Below are positions 10,187-21,859 of a DNA stretch of 64,000 nucleotides, piece by piece. Position 1 is the first letter of the stretch, and the number at the start of each line of letters is the position of its first letter. Under the pieces are notes generated by a model. It saw nothing but the letters and a program-made list of their open reading frames with translations, ran no database searches and was not told the DNA's origin. This DNA comes from Ursus arctos. Its lineage: Eukaryota > Chordata > Mammalia > Carnivora > Ursidae. A program made the translations under genes and the position numbers. Location: NCBI RefSeq assembly GCF_023065955.2, contig NW_026622874.1, positions 12,258,001-12,322,000 on the forward strand, read 5' to 3'.

Positions 10187-10790
10187 CTATAGAAGGTATC
10201 CAAAATAAGGAAAAGCTAATTATTGAATTATTGGGTAGGATTAATCTGAATGTCTTCATGGAGAATTTGAATATTGAGTATAACCTTGAAGGAAATTACT
10301 AAGCTCTCTAAAGGCTTAATTACTCCAAAAGTGTTTAAATAGTCCAAAAGTCCAGTTGTAACATTCCACCTATTACCCACATGGTGAGTAAAGAGCTGTA
10401 TGGACTGGTTAACATTTTGCTCTTTCACTTGTTATTCGCCACAAGCCTTTGTCCAGCCATCTCAAGAATGCAGACCATTAGTGCAAGGCGAATGAGTGAC
10501 AGCAGGGATAGCTCAGACCTAACCCATCACCACAGCTAGAGAGAGCTTAAAGGCCAACTTTTGGGGGTCAGGAGTAGGGTGGCTCATGCATGCGCTCTGT
10601 GTGTGTCTCTCTCTCCCCATATGTGTACCCAAGTATGTGTACGTATGATCAAAAGTAAATGTTTGCTATGTTTATTGATCAATTAATGCCCATCAGTGAT
10701 CAATAAATTGTACTATATCTGCTTAGTTGCTGTTACTGTCATTAGGAGCCATTAGTCCACTAAAAAGATCTGTTTTGAGCCACTAAGGTG
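10187..10790. other. unassigned DNA
   Basis: I see no recognisable gene, RNA or repeat. A short TCTGTGTGTGTCTCTCTCTC run lies near 10598-10615. Confidence 0.5.
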
Positions 10791-10794
10791 ATGT

Positions 10795-11252
10795 AGGGCC
10801 TTCCCCCGCTATGTGAAATTGGAGCGTTCCTATGAAATCTTTCATAATCCGAAATGGGGTAAAACGAAGAAGCAATTACCATTAATTTACATGGAAAAAC
10901 TTCTCAAAGAATAACCTCTCTTAGGCTTTTCTGACACCGAGGGCACATCTTGCTAATGGACGCACAAACTAAACTGAGATAAAGCACAGATGCTTACAAG
11001 ACTGTTCAAAGCTGGATGCTGAGATGCTGCGAATCGTTCCAGGGGGGAACGTGGCAGCCTCACTGTCGCTGCTCACAGTACCTGCTGCAAAACAAAAAAC
11101 ATGCCATTTTCACTTTCCATCCTTATTTTTTTGGGAAAGTGAAAATCCTCTTCCAATTTCTTTTGGTTAACGTAAACAGGTACAAATGTAAGGTCTTCTG
11201 TCAAAGCGAAGTGGCATCCTGCAATCTTCTGGAACGTGGGGGATACCTGTAT
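10795..11252. mobile_element. old non-autonomous DNA transposon, family not assigned
   Basis: The left part (CCCCCGCTATGTGAAATTGG, GAGCGTTCCTATGAAATC, AATCCGAAATGGGGTAAAAC, GAAGAAGCAATTACCATTAA) and the right part (AAAGCGAAGTGGCATCC ... GGGGGATACCTG) match my memory of a mammalian DNA-transposon consensus rich in GAAGC/AAAGCGAA words. Terminal repeats are too decayed for me to set ends exactly. The 94-codon ORF at 11016-11300 lies within it and is not a gene. Confidence 0.5.
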
Positions 11253-11339
11253 TGTACAGTTGCCTTTGCCCTACTGTTCCTAACACCAAGTTTAAAGTAA
11301 TAGAGAAGAAGCTGATTTTGGGGTGAAGTACCCCCTTTT

Positions 11340-11540
11340 CAGTAGTTCTGTACCACTTTGATTACCCTTCACCATAGAATTTACCATTCTTTATCGCACT
11401 TGTTCACTTGTCTGTCTCCACCATTTGATCATAAGCACCAGGAGGGCAAGCAAGCAGTTGTCTTCGCTTCTCGTTTATCTCTTGGTACAGTGCCTGCCAT
11501 GCTTCAGATGCTCAATAAATATTTATGGAGAGAAATAAAC
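11340..11540 (+). mobile_element. L2 LINE 3' end
   Basis: ATAGAATTTACCATTCTTTA, CACTTGTCTGTCTCCACC, then CACCAGGAGGGCAAGCAAGC, TACAGTGCCTGCCATGC and TCAGATGCTCAATAAATATT is the L2 3' end in sense orientation, complete with the terminal CTCAATAAAT motif. Confidence 0.75.
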
Positions 11541-11544
11541 AGCA

Positions 11545-13095
11545 TTCCGGTAGGTTACACGGCACAATACAAGGGAAGCATTTTGTAACTTGTCAATGTT
11601 ATACAACTATCTTATAATTATTTAATCTCCAATAATTTAATCTCCATTAAAATTACCTAATGAGAAAAATTACAATAAGCGAACTTCGGGTTACAAATGT
11701 ACCAGCCCAGGCAATCTGCCGACTTTGCACCCTATCTAATTTGGGGGTTTTATGGATAGATCTCAGCATGAACATGCACAGTGTATACTTAACAATGTGG
11801 GCTACAGAGATATAAACATGCCTCATGGTGGGGGGCAGGCCTACACCCACTGCCTACAGACCCACAGAGAAAACCACATTAGTAACAGACGATCCTGGAC
11901 TTCACATTGGAATGATTTCACTATGAAAGTCCCTCAAGGTTGTGAAATATAACTGACATTCAAGTGCAAAATAAAATGCAAGTCTTAGCAGAGGAAAAAT
12001 ACAGTTTTTCTCCGTGTTAAAAAAAAGAGAGAAGATTTTTTCTCCCTGAATGCTAGGACCATAATGATTCAATTTCTCTTGCACCAATCAGCATCAGCTT
12101 GTGAGATCCAGACCTGGCACATGGAAATTTCAGCCTTAAGTCAAATATTATTTCAAAGTTAATGACAAAATCTATTTTTGCAGTGGTCTTGTTTAAAATA
12201 TTTCCCCTTAATACTCTTGAAATGCTGTAATTGAAAGCAGTTATTTGAGATGCCAGTGCATACTTCTTTAATTATGTCCTGTACCATCTGTTTCCAATGA
12301 AAGGGCAGTATCTGTTTGCAGTTACCAATCTTATGAAAAACAGGCTTGTCCCGAAATAGATTGGAACTAAAACCAGAAAGCATTTCTTTCAGAGGCATCC
12401 TTTCAAGCCAATTAACTTTAATCATTATAGAAATGTTTATTTCCCATCTTAGTCTCTCTTCACATGTAAATTCCTTCAGGGGAAAAGATCTCTTTTTGTG
12501 ACTGTTTGAATAGTTCCAATTTGGATTAATCAGAACCCGCTGGCCTGTATATGTTCCAATTGTGAACGCTGGCAGCTTTCTTGATGAAGGAGGCAGTCGG
12601 TCCCCAAGGAGAACAGATCTAGAAACACAGCAGGCACACACCTACTGGTCAGAGTAAGTTCGCTTAATTACCCAGGCCCCATGCTTGGCCCTGCGCTGCC
12701 TTCTAGGGTGGGGACCAATAAAGTGGTTTGATGGGCCAGAGACCAGAATCCTAAGCTACATCAGTATGAAACCCATCTCCCCAGATGAGCCCGATATTCT
12801 CTTAGACCACACGTTCACACGTCACTTGCAGAGAAGTTGTAAGAAGGTTTGGTGACCTTGCAACACATAACATTTGTGGTGGTAGCTTGTAAGTGGCATC
12901 ACACTACCTAGTGGAGAGGTATTTCTGAATTGCCTCTGCTCTTCAGGGAGATTTTCTAGACACAGGTAAAAAAAAGAAAAAAAAAACTGGTACAAATAAA
13001 CCCTTAGCGAATTATTTGTTTAATTTATTTATTCTCCTATATTATGGGGATACATTAATAGAAGACATACCAAGTCTCTTATGGTGCCTTGGAGA
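11545..13095. other. unassigned DNA
   Basis: No repeat family recognised over about 1.5 kb. It includes a 160-codon minus-strand ORF (12159-12641). I checked that ORF for known motifs and found none; it has no repeats, no signal peptide and no clear splice sites. An A-rich run lies at about 12968-12985. Confidence 0.45.
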
Positions 13096-13099
13096 TAAA

Positions 13100-13255
13100 A
13101 ACAAAATGGTCAAGAGACATGACACATCCAGATACACATCTTGAGGATTGTGTAACAAGATCATCTCCACTTAGTGTCTGATGCAAAGTATCTGGGGGCA
13201 GTCAGTGTTTAATAAATATTTGATGAATTTAGCTCAGCTAGCATACATGACTTGG
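13100..13255 (+). mobile_element. possible L2 3' end
   Basis: AAAGTATCTGGGGGCAGTCA followed by GTGTTTAATAAATATTTGAT and GAATTT resembles the L2 terminus (CACTCAATAAATGTTTGTTGAATGAA). Confidence 0.4.
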
Positions 13256-13264
13256 CCACCACTT

Positions 13265-13460
13265 AAGAAAGCTGGCGTTTATTGAATCTTTAATAAGTTC
13301 CATTCACTGTGATGAATGTTTTACACACATGAGCTCCTCTAATCCTCAAAACAAACAAACGAACACCCCATGAAATAGATATTAAATATCCCCAGTGTTC
13401 AGATGGGGCACTGAAACTTCTATATGGAAAATAACTTACTGATGTTGATCAGTTTGTAGT
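13265..13460 (-). mobile_element. MIR SINE fragment
   Basis: The + strand has GCTGGCGTTTATTGAATC, TTTTACACACATGAGCTCC, CTAATCCTCAAAAC and AGATGGGGCACTGAAACTTC in the antisense MIR order. Confidence 0.6.
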
Positions 13461-13464
13461 AAAT

Positions 13465-14575
13465 GTCAACACAAGATGAGGAATCTGTCCTAATGGAAAG
13501 TCAATATTCAGATACGTTCTCTATTGTCTCTTACGTGCTGCTCAAACTGTCCCTCAGGAAGGCTTGTTTCTAAGACCAAAGCTCAGGGACTTCACAGCCA
13601 TGTATTTAAAATCTGAAACCGTGTTATCATTATTTGGGACTCAGTGGTCCCCACTGCCATTTCTCCCTAGAATTTTCTGGAGCTGTACATTGACTAGGCC
13701 TCCTCATAACGATATCCTTCAACTTCGGCTTGCTGAAGCTAGAGTAAGCGTAGCTTTTGGATCTCATGAGCTTCATTCAAGAAGTGATATTCTCCTTGTT
13801 TTCTAAGAATCATTTAGGTAAGTGGTGTATTTTCCCCCATTGGAGTTGAAATGTTACACTGTCAGGTTGGATGGATTTGACAGGCTTGAGTTAAGGAAAG
13901 CCACCCATCTATCCCATGCTCTCTTTCTCTGATGATTTACATGGAAATGTAACAAAATCCCTTAAAATTTCATAATTTAGTCCCATCCCAAACTTTCCAG
14001 AAATCAGTCAGGAATTCCTGTGGGAATCTCAAGTGAAAGGCAGTACAGGGTGACACAACACAGGGGGACATGGGGAGGGGAAATGATGGAACATTGGGAA
14101 AGAGAACGGAGACACACTAATTACACAGTAGCTGAATGTCTTAACGCATTCACACTAATGAGTGCCTTCTGACATTATGCGGTCAAGGAGAAGCTCGTCT
14201 CCATGTCCTTGAGGCTGGCATTTAGGGGTTATGATTCATAAGCTGGGCTGGGAGCTAATGAGTTATGAACATACTCCAAGCACTAATTCTGCATCAAATG
14301 GCTATGATCTGTTTGTCAACTGTTCATTTATCATGTAATAATATCAATCACCACTTCTCACTCTTCCTGCACAGTGTGTGAAATTCTACCCTAGCAGCAA
14401 GTGAGATGTATCTCTACCCAGAGAACGTTCCATAAATTCTTCAAACACATACACACAAAAATGAGATGAAGGTGAGAGCTCCCTTAAAGAAAATAAGAAC
14501 AACAGGGTGGTGCAAAAGCCACTGTATTCAAATGAAAACACTAATAACAAAAACAACAATAAAAATAACAATCAT
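13465..14575. other. unassigned DNA
   Basis: No gene or repeat family recognised. ORFs of up to 80 codons lack motifs. Confidence 0.45.
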
Positions 14576-14577
14576 TT

Positions 14578-14748
14578 GGGATGCCTGGGGCCTCAGTCAC
14601 TTAAGCTTCTGGCTCTGGATTTTGGCTCAGGTCATGATCTCAGGGTCATGAGATTGAGCCCCGCATCAGGCTCCACAGTCAGTGTGGAGTCTGCTTGTCC
14701 CTCTCCCTCTACTTCTCCCCCCACCTCAAATAAATAAAATCTTTAAAC
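14578..14748 (+). mobile_element. CAN-SINE (older subtype)
   Basis: GGGATGCCTGGGGCCTCAGT head, then TTGGCTCAGGTCATGATCTC, GAGCCCCGCATCAGGC, a CT-rich body and AAATAAATAAAATCTTTAAA tail. The head is tRNA-derived and once carried a Pol III internal promoter. Flanks AACAATCATTT and TAATCATCATTT suggest an imperfect target duplication. It abuts a MIR fragment. Confidence 0.95.
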
Positions 14749-14756
14749 AAGTAATC

Positions 14757-14985
14757 ATCATTTACTTAGTTTCTCACTGTGTGCCAAGCACAGTGCTAGG
14801 AGCTTCATAGTGATCTTTATAAGGACCCTTTGAAATGAATGTTCTTATCCTTACTTTACAGATGAAAAAATTGAGGCTCAAAGAGATTAACATTTTTAGA
14901 TTCCAGAGCTAATAAATGATAGAAGCAGAATTCAAACCCAGTTCTTCCTGACTCCAAAACCTCTACTCTTTCCATATTCATGCAT
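14757..14985 (-). mobile_element. MIR SINE fragment
   Basis: Well preserved: GTGTGCCAAGCACAGTGCTA, TTTACAGATGAAAAAATTGA, GGCTCAAAGAGATTAACA, AGAATTCAAACCCAGTTC and CTGACTCCAAAACCTC on the + strand give the antisense MIR layout nearly end to end. Confidence 0.8.
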
Positions 14986-15084
14986 CATCTTAAGGATGGT
15001 ATTAGTAGAGGATATGGTGCAGAAACCTCTGTTCCATGAAGCAGATTGAAAAAATAGAGAAGTTAAAGACTAATATAGGATCCT

Positions 15085-15240
15085 GGAAATATTCCTGAGC
15101 TAGACATTAGATCTAAGTTTGATTTTCTGCCACTTCAGTAAAGAACTTTATGACTTGGGTAAATCCTTCTACCTTTCTGGGCTTTAGTTGTATCATCTAT
15201 CAAATTAAGGAGATGAATTTGGTGCTGTTAAACATTTCAG
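15085..15240 (+). mobile_element. MIR SINE fragment
   Basis: GATTTTCTGCCACTTC, TTTATGACTTGGGTAAATCC, TCTACCTTTCTGGGC and TATCATCTATCAAATTAAGG match sense MIR (TGTGTGACCTTGGGCAAGTT ... CCTCATCTGTAAAATGGGG). Confidence 0.65.
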
Positions 15241-15720
15241 TGGGAAGTTTTGGTGTTCAGATCCCACCCTACACTATCTCAGGGCTCTCTGTTGAAGGAG
15301 ATATTGGAACAAGGCCGAATAGTCCAATAGGGAATAACATACCAGCATTTCAGGTGAAAGGCTCCTTGGCCAATTCATACTAGAGGATCTTGGGCTTTGA
15401 GGCAGGACTGGGCCCTTCCCCTACTCTCATCTAGCATGTTTGGTATAGCATACTCCAAATTTACCTAAAGAACTTGTCTCATGAATAAGAACAGTCAGCC
15501 TGCCTCAGCCACCCAAGTGCAAAGGAGCATAGGGTCAAAAATGTGGGTGAACTTTCCTTTCCAAAGAAGCCAAGGCAAAAGCAGGGGATGGGAAGAGAAG
15601 CAGAAGAGAAATGCAATTTCTCTCCTCTATAAATGACTTCTAAGATTGTTCCTGGTATTATGAGGCCGTGGATCAAGGAAGCTGCTGTCCATAAACAAGC
15701 AAGACTAACATTTCATAGAC
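15240..15720. other. unassigned DNA
   Basis: I recognise no gene or repeat. ORFs of 65-77 codons without motifs. Confidence 0.45.
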
Positions 15721-15724
15721 TGCC

Positions 15725-15965
15725 ATTCAAACTGAGACATGCACAGATTACCTACAAAGAAATGGCAATGAGATTAAAAGCAGATTTTTAATTCAAGCAA
15801 TAGATATCAGAAGACGATGGCATAATACATTCGAAGTGCTAAGGGAAAATAATTGTAAATCTAATTTTTTTTACTTAGCTAAACAATTATTTAAGAGGGA
15901 AAGGGAAAACACATTTTACTACACAGTTTCTCACTGAAAAGATTACCAAAGGCTGTGCTTCATGA
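15725..15965 (+). mobile_element. L1/HAL1 ORF1-region fragment
   Basis: GCACAGATTACCTACAAAG, AAATGGCAATGAGATTAAAA, GCAGATTTTTAATTCAAGC, AGATATCAGAAGACGATGG and CATTCGAAGTGCTAAGGGAA with AAATAATTGTAAATCTAA track the end of old L1/HAL1 ORF1. The reading frame is broken. It is an isolated fragment with no neighbouring ORF2. Confidence 0.65.
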
Positions 15966-17500
15966 CATTTTCACTTTAGGAACCAGGTAGCTCTCCTGAG
16001 CCCCATGCTATCTCTAGCTCTTTCCTCTTCTCCTGCTTTTTCTGTGCCTCTACCATAACATAGACTCTCTAGGGCTAAGGGCATGCACTGCCTTCTAGAC
16101 CCTGGTCTCAATAACCAGAACCACTGAATTTCTTGCCAAAACAGCCCTGAGCCTACTTATAGATCCTGTATGGGTCTTTTCCCTAGTTGTTTTTCAAAAG
16201 TGGGAGTTTCCACCACTGGTCACATCCCTGTGACTCTAGAGATGGCCCAAAGTTGGCTGTTTACAAGGGTGTGGGTGGAACTGGGATGTATGATAGGGAG
16301 AACCATAAACATGCATGTAAGGCTTTTAATTGTGTGGGATGGAGCCAGAGTGGGAGAAGAATGTGTGCAAGCTGCAAAACCCAGGCCAGGGGCCCACTCT
16401 CCCAAGCCATGACTTTCTGGCTTGGAAGTCCAAGAAATCCAAGAAATCTGATTTGAACCTAGACTTTGAGATTGTTACGAAGGTACATTTGGAATTAATT
16501 TTTTAAGAATAGGATCATACTCTTTACGACATTCTGAATAAAATACCCAACATTTAATTTTACAAAAAAAGAAAAACCAATAAATTGCTAAACATGAGAT
16601 AAACATTTCTTTTGCATCACTTATTGATTTTACAAATCCCTCTAACTTTAATATTAATATACGAAGAAAATTAAATTGGTGTCACTTTTTCAAAAAGCTC
16701 CATTCCCAGTATCAGACTGGTTTTCCTCTCTGCCACCACTGAGGCAATTATTGCCGCATTCCCTCTAGTACCCCCACCTTCCTAGTTTTGTTACTTAATT
16801 TATTTAAGGGTTATGACACCTATATTGTGTTTTGCAACCATAATTCCTACATGTTTTTCCTATTTTTAAATGGATTCAATACTCACGAGTATTTGTTTTT
16901 CTTTAATTTGACCAGTTTTCCAATCTGGCATTCTTAATTTCTTTAAAAATCATTTAATTGTGAGATTTTATAATTGAATGTTTTAGTCAAGAATTCTTCA
17001 CTGAGCTCTATACTCCTTTGATTTTTTCATATATGAGGTGTCTGTCTTTTCTCCTATTTCCTGAATGGCAATTGGCTGGGTTAAATATTCTAGGGTCCGA
17101 CATTCGTTACTACAGAAACTTGTAGACATGCGTCATTATATTCTGGAAGTTTTTTCCTCCTTTGGTGACTCACTTTTTCTGCCTAACTAACTAAAGCAAT
17201 TCCTTTTTAAGAAGTTTTTTTTTTCTTTTTAGTTCAGTAATTTGAAAGTAATTTAACCAATATTCTAGATAGCATTAATTTTCTATCATTATTTCTTAAT
17301 ATGCAAAGTGCCCTCTCAAGCTGTAAATTCAATTCATTCTTCATGTCAGGAAAATTTTTGTTATTATGTTGTATCTTGAGTGGAGGTCTCAGGGATGCCA
17401 ACTGCCCTCAATGTTAGATTATATTGTCTTTCATGACTATCCTCTTCCCCTAATTGCTCAAATCTTTTGTCTGTGATTATTTCAACATCTGACCCCATGC
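15965..17500. other. unassigned, increasingly AT-rich DNA
   Basis: No gene recognised. Overlapping ORFs at 16170-16456 on both strands have no motif. The T-rich part at 16780-17500 may be a very old antisense LINE, but I cannot align it from memory. Confidence 0.4.
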
Positions 17501-17516
17501 CATTAATCCAGTTTTT

Positions 17517-17723
17517 GTTTTTTGTTTTTTTTTAAAGATTTTATTTATTTATTCGACAGAGATAGAGACAGCCAGCGAGAGAGGGAACACAGGCAGGGGG
17601 AGTGGGAGAGGAAGAAGCAGGCTCATAGCAGAAGAGCCTGATGTGGGGCTCGATCCCAGATCGCCGGGATCACGCCCTGAGCCGAAGGCAGACGCTTAAC
17701 CGCTATGCCACCCAGGCGCCCCT
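17517..17723 (-). mobile_element. CAN-SINE (young subtype), antisense
   Basis: A T-rich start, AAAGATTTTATTTATTTATT, CGACAGAGATAGAGACAGCC, ending in CCACCCAGGCGCCCC on the + strand. A perfect 16-bp target duplication (CATTAATCCAGTTTTT) flanks it at 17501-17516 and 17724-17739. It carries the GTCGAATAAAT-type tail of the young subtype. Confidence 0.97.
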
Positions 17724-17739
17724 CATTAATCCAGTTTTT

Positions 17740-19940
17740 AATCATGCTTGTTCATTTCCTTGTCCTTTCTAATTCATTTATGAACTCTGCAATGTTGTTA
17801 ATGGTCCATAATTTATTTAACTCGTTCTCCAACTTCTTTTTTCATCTCATTCTTTTGTCTCATTCCATCTTTGGACTCCTATTTTTACAAGGTTATTTTC
17901 TGTCATAAAGCATATACAGCATTATACCAGGTTAAAATGGTACAGAGGAGTAAGGGCACAGATAACATATATAAATATATATTATATAACATAATATAGA
18001 GAGAGTATTTTATATACACAGACAACCATTGAATTCAGATAACACGATGTTTTGTCTAAATTATTAAGCACTTAGGCTTGGACATTAAAATCTTTTATAC
18101 TATATTTTCATATATATATTTATTTCTAAAGGGAAATTGAGGAATGCAATACAATTTCTATTAATTTCCTTCCATTATATCAGTTTATATTAATTCAGTC
18201 CAGGTCAGATCAACTCAATTTAACTGAATACAACTGCTTGTTCTAATCCTGGTCCACGTTCATACTAGCATGAGAAAGTAAACCTCCAGCCCTGAATAAT
18301 GCCTCTCTGTTGCCGGTGTTTGCTCAAAGCACCCTCCCACTACCGCACTTACTCTCTTGTCCAGGTTTTTCTCTCTCATCTTGTGGACCTTTGATCTTTT
18401 GGCTTTGTGGCCCAGCTCCTATGACTTGCTCTAGATCCCTCTTTGTTTTGACAACTGATCTGAACCAGTTCCTGTACCCTACCAATTTTGGTCCATTTCA
18501 CTAATCTCTTCTTATGATCCATTCAATTTTTATGACTCTGCGACTCAAAATAAGAGACACTTCAGCTAAAGACTAGTTCTAAAAAATTCCCTAGACTCTG
18601 AAACTACCTTGGCCTCCCTACCAGTGTATAATGCACTGTGTCCCTGTGAGACAAAAAAATGGTAGAGAAAGACCACTTATACTGTAGACTAAAAAGGCAA
18701 CGATGCCTCAACCTTTTCCTCACTGTACTTTGTCCCTCACTGTTTACACCCATAGCTTCCCTAACCGGGTAAAGCCAGAAAGTCTAGCCCAACCTGGGAC
18801 TCCTTTTATGTGTGCTGATGCAATTCCTAAACAGTGCATTGGGAGAGGCAGGCACGCAACCGAGGACCAGCATCAGTCCAAAGTGGCTCAAAATAAATTA
18901 CTTTCCAAATACTTCAAAGAGATAAAGAAGGCAGACAGACTATATGGCTGGTAAAAATTTGGCGTCAAAGGCAGATGATGGATTTAAACCGCAGTTCACT
19001 GTATTTTTATGCTTTGAGTGACGGCGTAAGTGTCTTCCTGTTATTCTTGGCAAGGCAAAAAACTCAGATTTTGCCTGTGGTGTTTTTTCTTTACTCTATT
19101 ATTTTTTTAACTGTGGTAATGCAGTATTTTCCAAAACTGAGAAAAAGCATTAAGTTATCTTCTCTATTGCTCTGGTCAAAGAATTGTTCTTTGATGTGTA
19201 TTCTAAAACTTCTATGAACTAGGTTAACCTTAAATTATGGTAATTCTCTCTCTACTGTCTCTGGCATATGTCTCCCAATCTAGTGATTCTTATCATTAAG
19301 TATTTCTTTCTGATTCTGGCTTTCCTTCCTTAATTTCCAAAATTTCTATTCATACTTCTCGGAACTACATTTGTCTATATTATGCCGTAATTCTAACACA
19401 GGTTATGACCTTCATATTAAGAAGCACTTCCTTTAGTTAATGTACTGAGAGTGGGAAGAGTTATGTATAAGGGGGCAGGATGTTACAGAATCTGAGTGAG
19501 GACTTCTCAACCCCCAAGGTGTGATATCTCTTTAAGGTATTCATTGAATGGTACCTTGAAAGGAAAACAAACCATTAGAGATAGCTTGGTGGATGAGTGA
19601 ATTAGGAGAATTCCAACTCTTTATTATGGTGGGGAGAACAGGACATTACCTAAGTAGGCTCAGCATTTATTGGATCTTTGGATTCTGAGGCTGTTCTATA
19701 AGGTCTTCCCACTCTTTCTGCTGAACCTTGAATGTTTTCTCCCCCTGTGTGAGCTCTCATAGTTGTTTAGCTCACAACGCCTCAGTAGTCATTCTTCTTC
19801 AGAAGTTGTACTTCCCCCATCCTTGCAAACTTTTGCCCTGAGCATGTGTAGCTTATTATTTGGCCAAAGTTTCAAAATAGATTTCTGAAGCTGACCAAAA
19901 AAGAGATCCACCTCACCACTTCTTTTCACCAACTTACTGG
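17740..19940. other. unassigned DNA
   Basis: About 2.2 kb without a recognised repeat family or gene. 17960-18010 is an AT-rich TATA-type low-complexity tract. The ORFs (64-83 codons) have no motifs. Confidence 0.45.
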
Positions 19941-20624
19941 AAATCCCATCCAACTGACTAAGACAAGAAAAATAAATAAATGACATACATATTGGAAAAG
20001 AAGACATAAAATAGTCCTTATTCAGAGGTGACATGGAAAATCCTAAGAAACCCTCAAATAATCTATTACTAATATATAAATTTAGCAAGGTCACTGGATA
20101 TAAGGCCAATACACAAAAATTTAGTTTTCATTCTATAATACTAAAGGTGAAATTTAGAAAAAAATTTAAGAAAACATTTACAGTAGCATCCAACAAGCTT
20201 CTAACAATACTTAGAGTCAAATTTAGTGATATATGCAAGACCTATACATGCAAAACTATAAATACTGCTGAAATTAAAGAGCTAAATAAATGTTGAGATA
20301 TACCATGTTCTAGATTAAAAGACTTGATATTGTTATGATATCGATCCTCTTGAAATTAACCTATGAATTCAAAGTGGTAGCAACCAAAATCACCAGGCCT
20401 TTTTTTTTTTTTAATGAAATTGGCAAACTCTTTATAAATCTATAGAAAAATGCAAAGGACCAAGAACAGTTAAAATAATCCTAAAAAAGAATAAACTTGA
20501 AGGACACACACTGCTGATTTCAAGACTTAATATAAAGCTACAGTAATCAAGAGAGTGTGATAGTTGCATAAAGATAGGCAAATAGGTTAATGAAACAAAA
20601 TAAAGAGTTCAGAAATAAACACAT

Positions 20625-20850
20625 GGGGTGCCTGGGTGGCTCAGTCAGTTGAGTGACCAACTCTTGATTTCAGCGCAGATCATGATCTCAGGGTCATGAG
20701 ATCAAGCCCCCCATGTCCCCATGTCAGCAGGCTTTATGCTCAGCAAGGAGTCTGCTTCTCTCTCTCTCTCTCCTCCTGCTCCCTCCACTCCCTCCATACC
20801 CCCTCATGCTCTCTCTTTCTCTAAAAATAAATAAATACATATTTTTTAAA
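20625..20850 (+). mobile_element. CAN-SINE (older subtype) in L1
   Basis: GGGGTGCCTGGGTGGCTCAG head, AGATCATGATCTCAGGGTCA body, a CT-rich stretch and an A-rich tail with AAATAAATAAATACATA. Flanks AGAAATAAACACAT and AGAAAGAAACCCAT form a 14-bp imperfect target duplication. Confidence 0.95.
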
Positions 20851-21059
20851 AAAGAAAGAAACCCATATTTTTAGTCAATTGATGTTTTTAAACTAAGAAT
20901 CCAAAGCAATTCAATGGGGAAAGAAAGTCTTTTCAACACGTGGTGTTTGGACCAATTGGCTATCTATATGAAAATAAATGTGGTTTGACCCACAACTCAC
21001 ATGTTACATAAACAATTATTTTGAGATGGATCATAGACCTTTTAAATATAAAAGTCAAG

Positions 21060-21255
21060 GGGTCTGGGTGGCTCAGTCAGTTAAGCATCTGACTTTGGCT
21101 CAGGTCATGATATCAGGGTCCTGGGATCGAGTCCTGCATCAGGCTTCCTGCTCAGCAGGGAGTCTGCTTCTCCCTCTGCCTCTGCCCCTCCCCCTGCTCA
21201 TGCTCTCTCTGTCTAATAAATAAATAAAAATCTTGAAAAAATTAAAAATATATAT
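21060..21255 (+). mobile_element. CAN-SINE (older subtype) in L1
   Basis: GGTCTGGGTGGCTCAGTCAG head, TTGGCTCAGGTCATGATATC, then TAATAAATAAATAAAAATCT. A perfect 14-bp target duplication, ATATAAAAGTCAAG, lies at 21046-21059 and 21256-21269. Confidence 0.95.
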
Positions 21256-21402
21256 ATATAAAAGTCAAGCACATATAGTTTCTAGGAAAAGAGTAAAATA
21301 TCTTTATGATGTTGGTGTAGGTAATAATTTCCTAGACATGACCTAGTAAACGCTAATCATAAAAAAAAGTTAAATCAAGTTCATCAAAATTAAACATTTT
21401 GA

Positions 21403-21593
21403 GGGCGCCTGAGTGGCGCAGTCCTTAAGCCTCTGCCTTTGGCTCAGGGCATGATCCTGGAGTTCCAGGATCGAGCCCCACATCAGGCTCCTCCACTGAG
21501 AGCCTGCTTCTTCCTCTCCCACTCCCCCTGCTTGTGTTCCCTCTCTCGCTGGCTGTCTCTCTCTGTCAAATAAATAAATAAAATCTTTTTTTA
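21403..21593 (+). mobile_element. CAN-SINE (younger subtype) in L1
   Basis: GGGCGCCTGAGTGGCGCAGT head, TTGGCTCAGGGCATGATCC, CGAGCCCCACATCAGGCTCC, and CAAATAAATAAATAAAATCT tail. A perfect 17-bp target duplication (AAAATTAAACATTTTGA) lies at 21386-21402 and 21594-21610. Confidence 0.96.
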
Positions 21594-21682
21594 AAAATTA
21601 AACATTTTGAAAGATCCTGTTAAGACCATCACTGGGAGAAAATATATTTTATATATATTCTACTTTCAATATATTAATTTTT

Positions 21683-21859
21683 TTTAAGGATTTTATTTAT
21701 TTGACAGAGAGAGACAGCGAGAGAGGGAACACAAGCAGAGGGAGGAGAAGCAGGCTTCCCGCTGAGCAGGGATCCATACGCGGGACTCCATCCCAGGACC
21801 CTGGGATCATGACCTGAGCCTAAGGCAGATGCTTAATGACTGAGCCACCCAGGTGCCCC
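21683..21859 (-). mobile_element. CAN-SINE (older subtype), antisense, in L1
   Basis: The + strand reads TTTAAGGATTTTATTTATTT, GACAGAGAGAGACAGCGAGA and ends CTGAGCCACCCAGGTGCCCC. A perfect 17-bp target duplication (TCAATATATTAATTTTT) lies at 21666-21682 and 21860-21876. Confidence 0.96.

Noticed and set aside
10006..10203. 65-codon Arg-Glu-rich minus ORF
   Set aside because: It is the translation of the CT/GA microsatellite.
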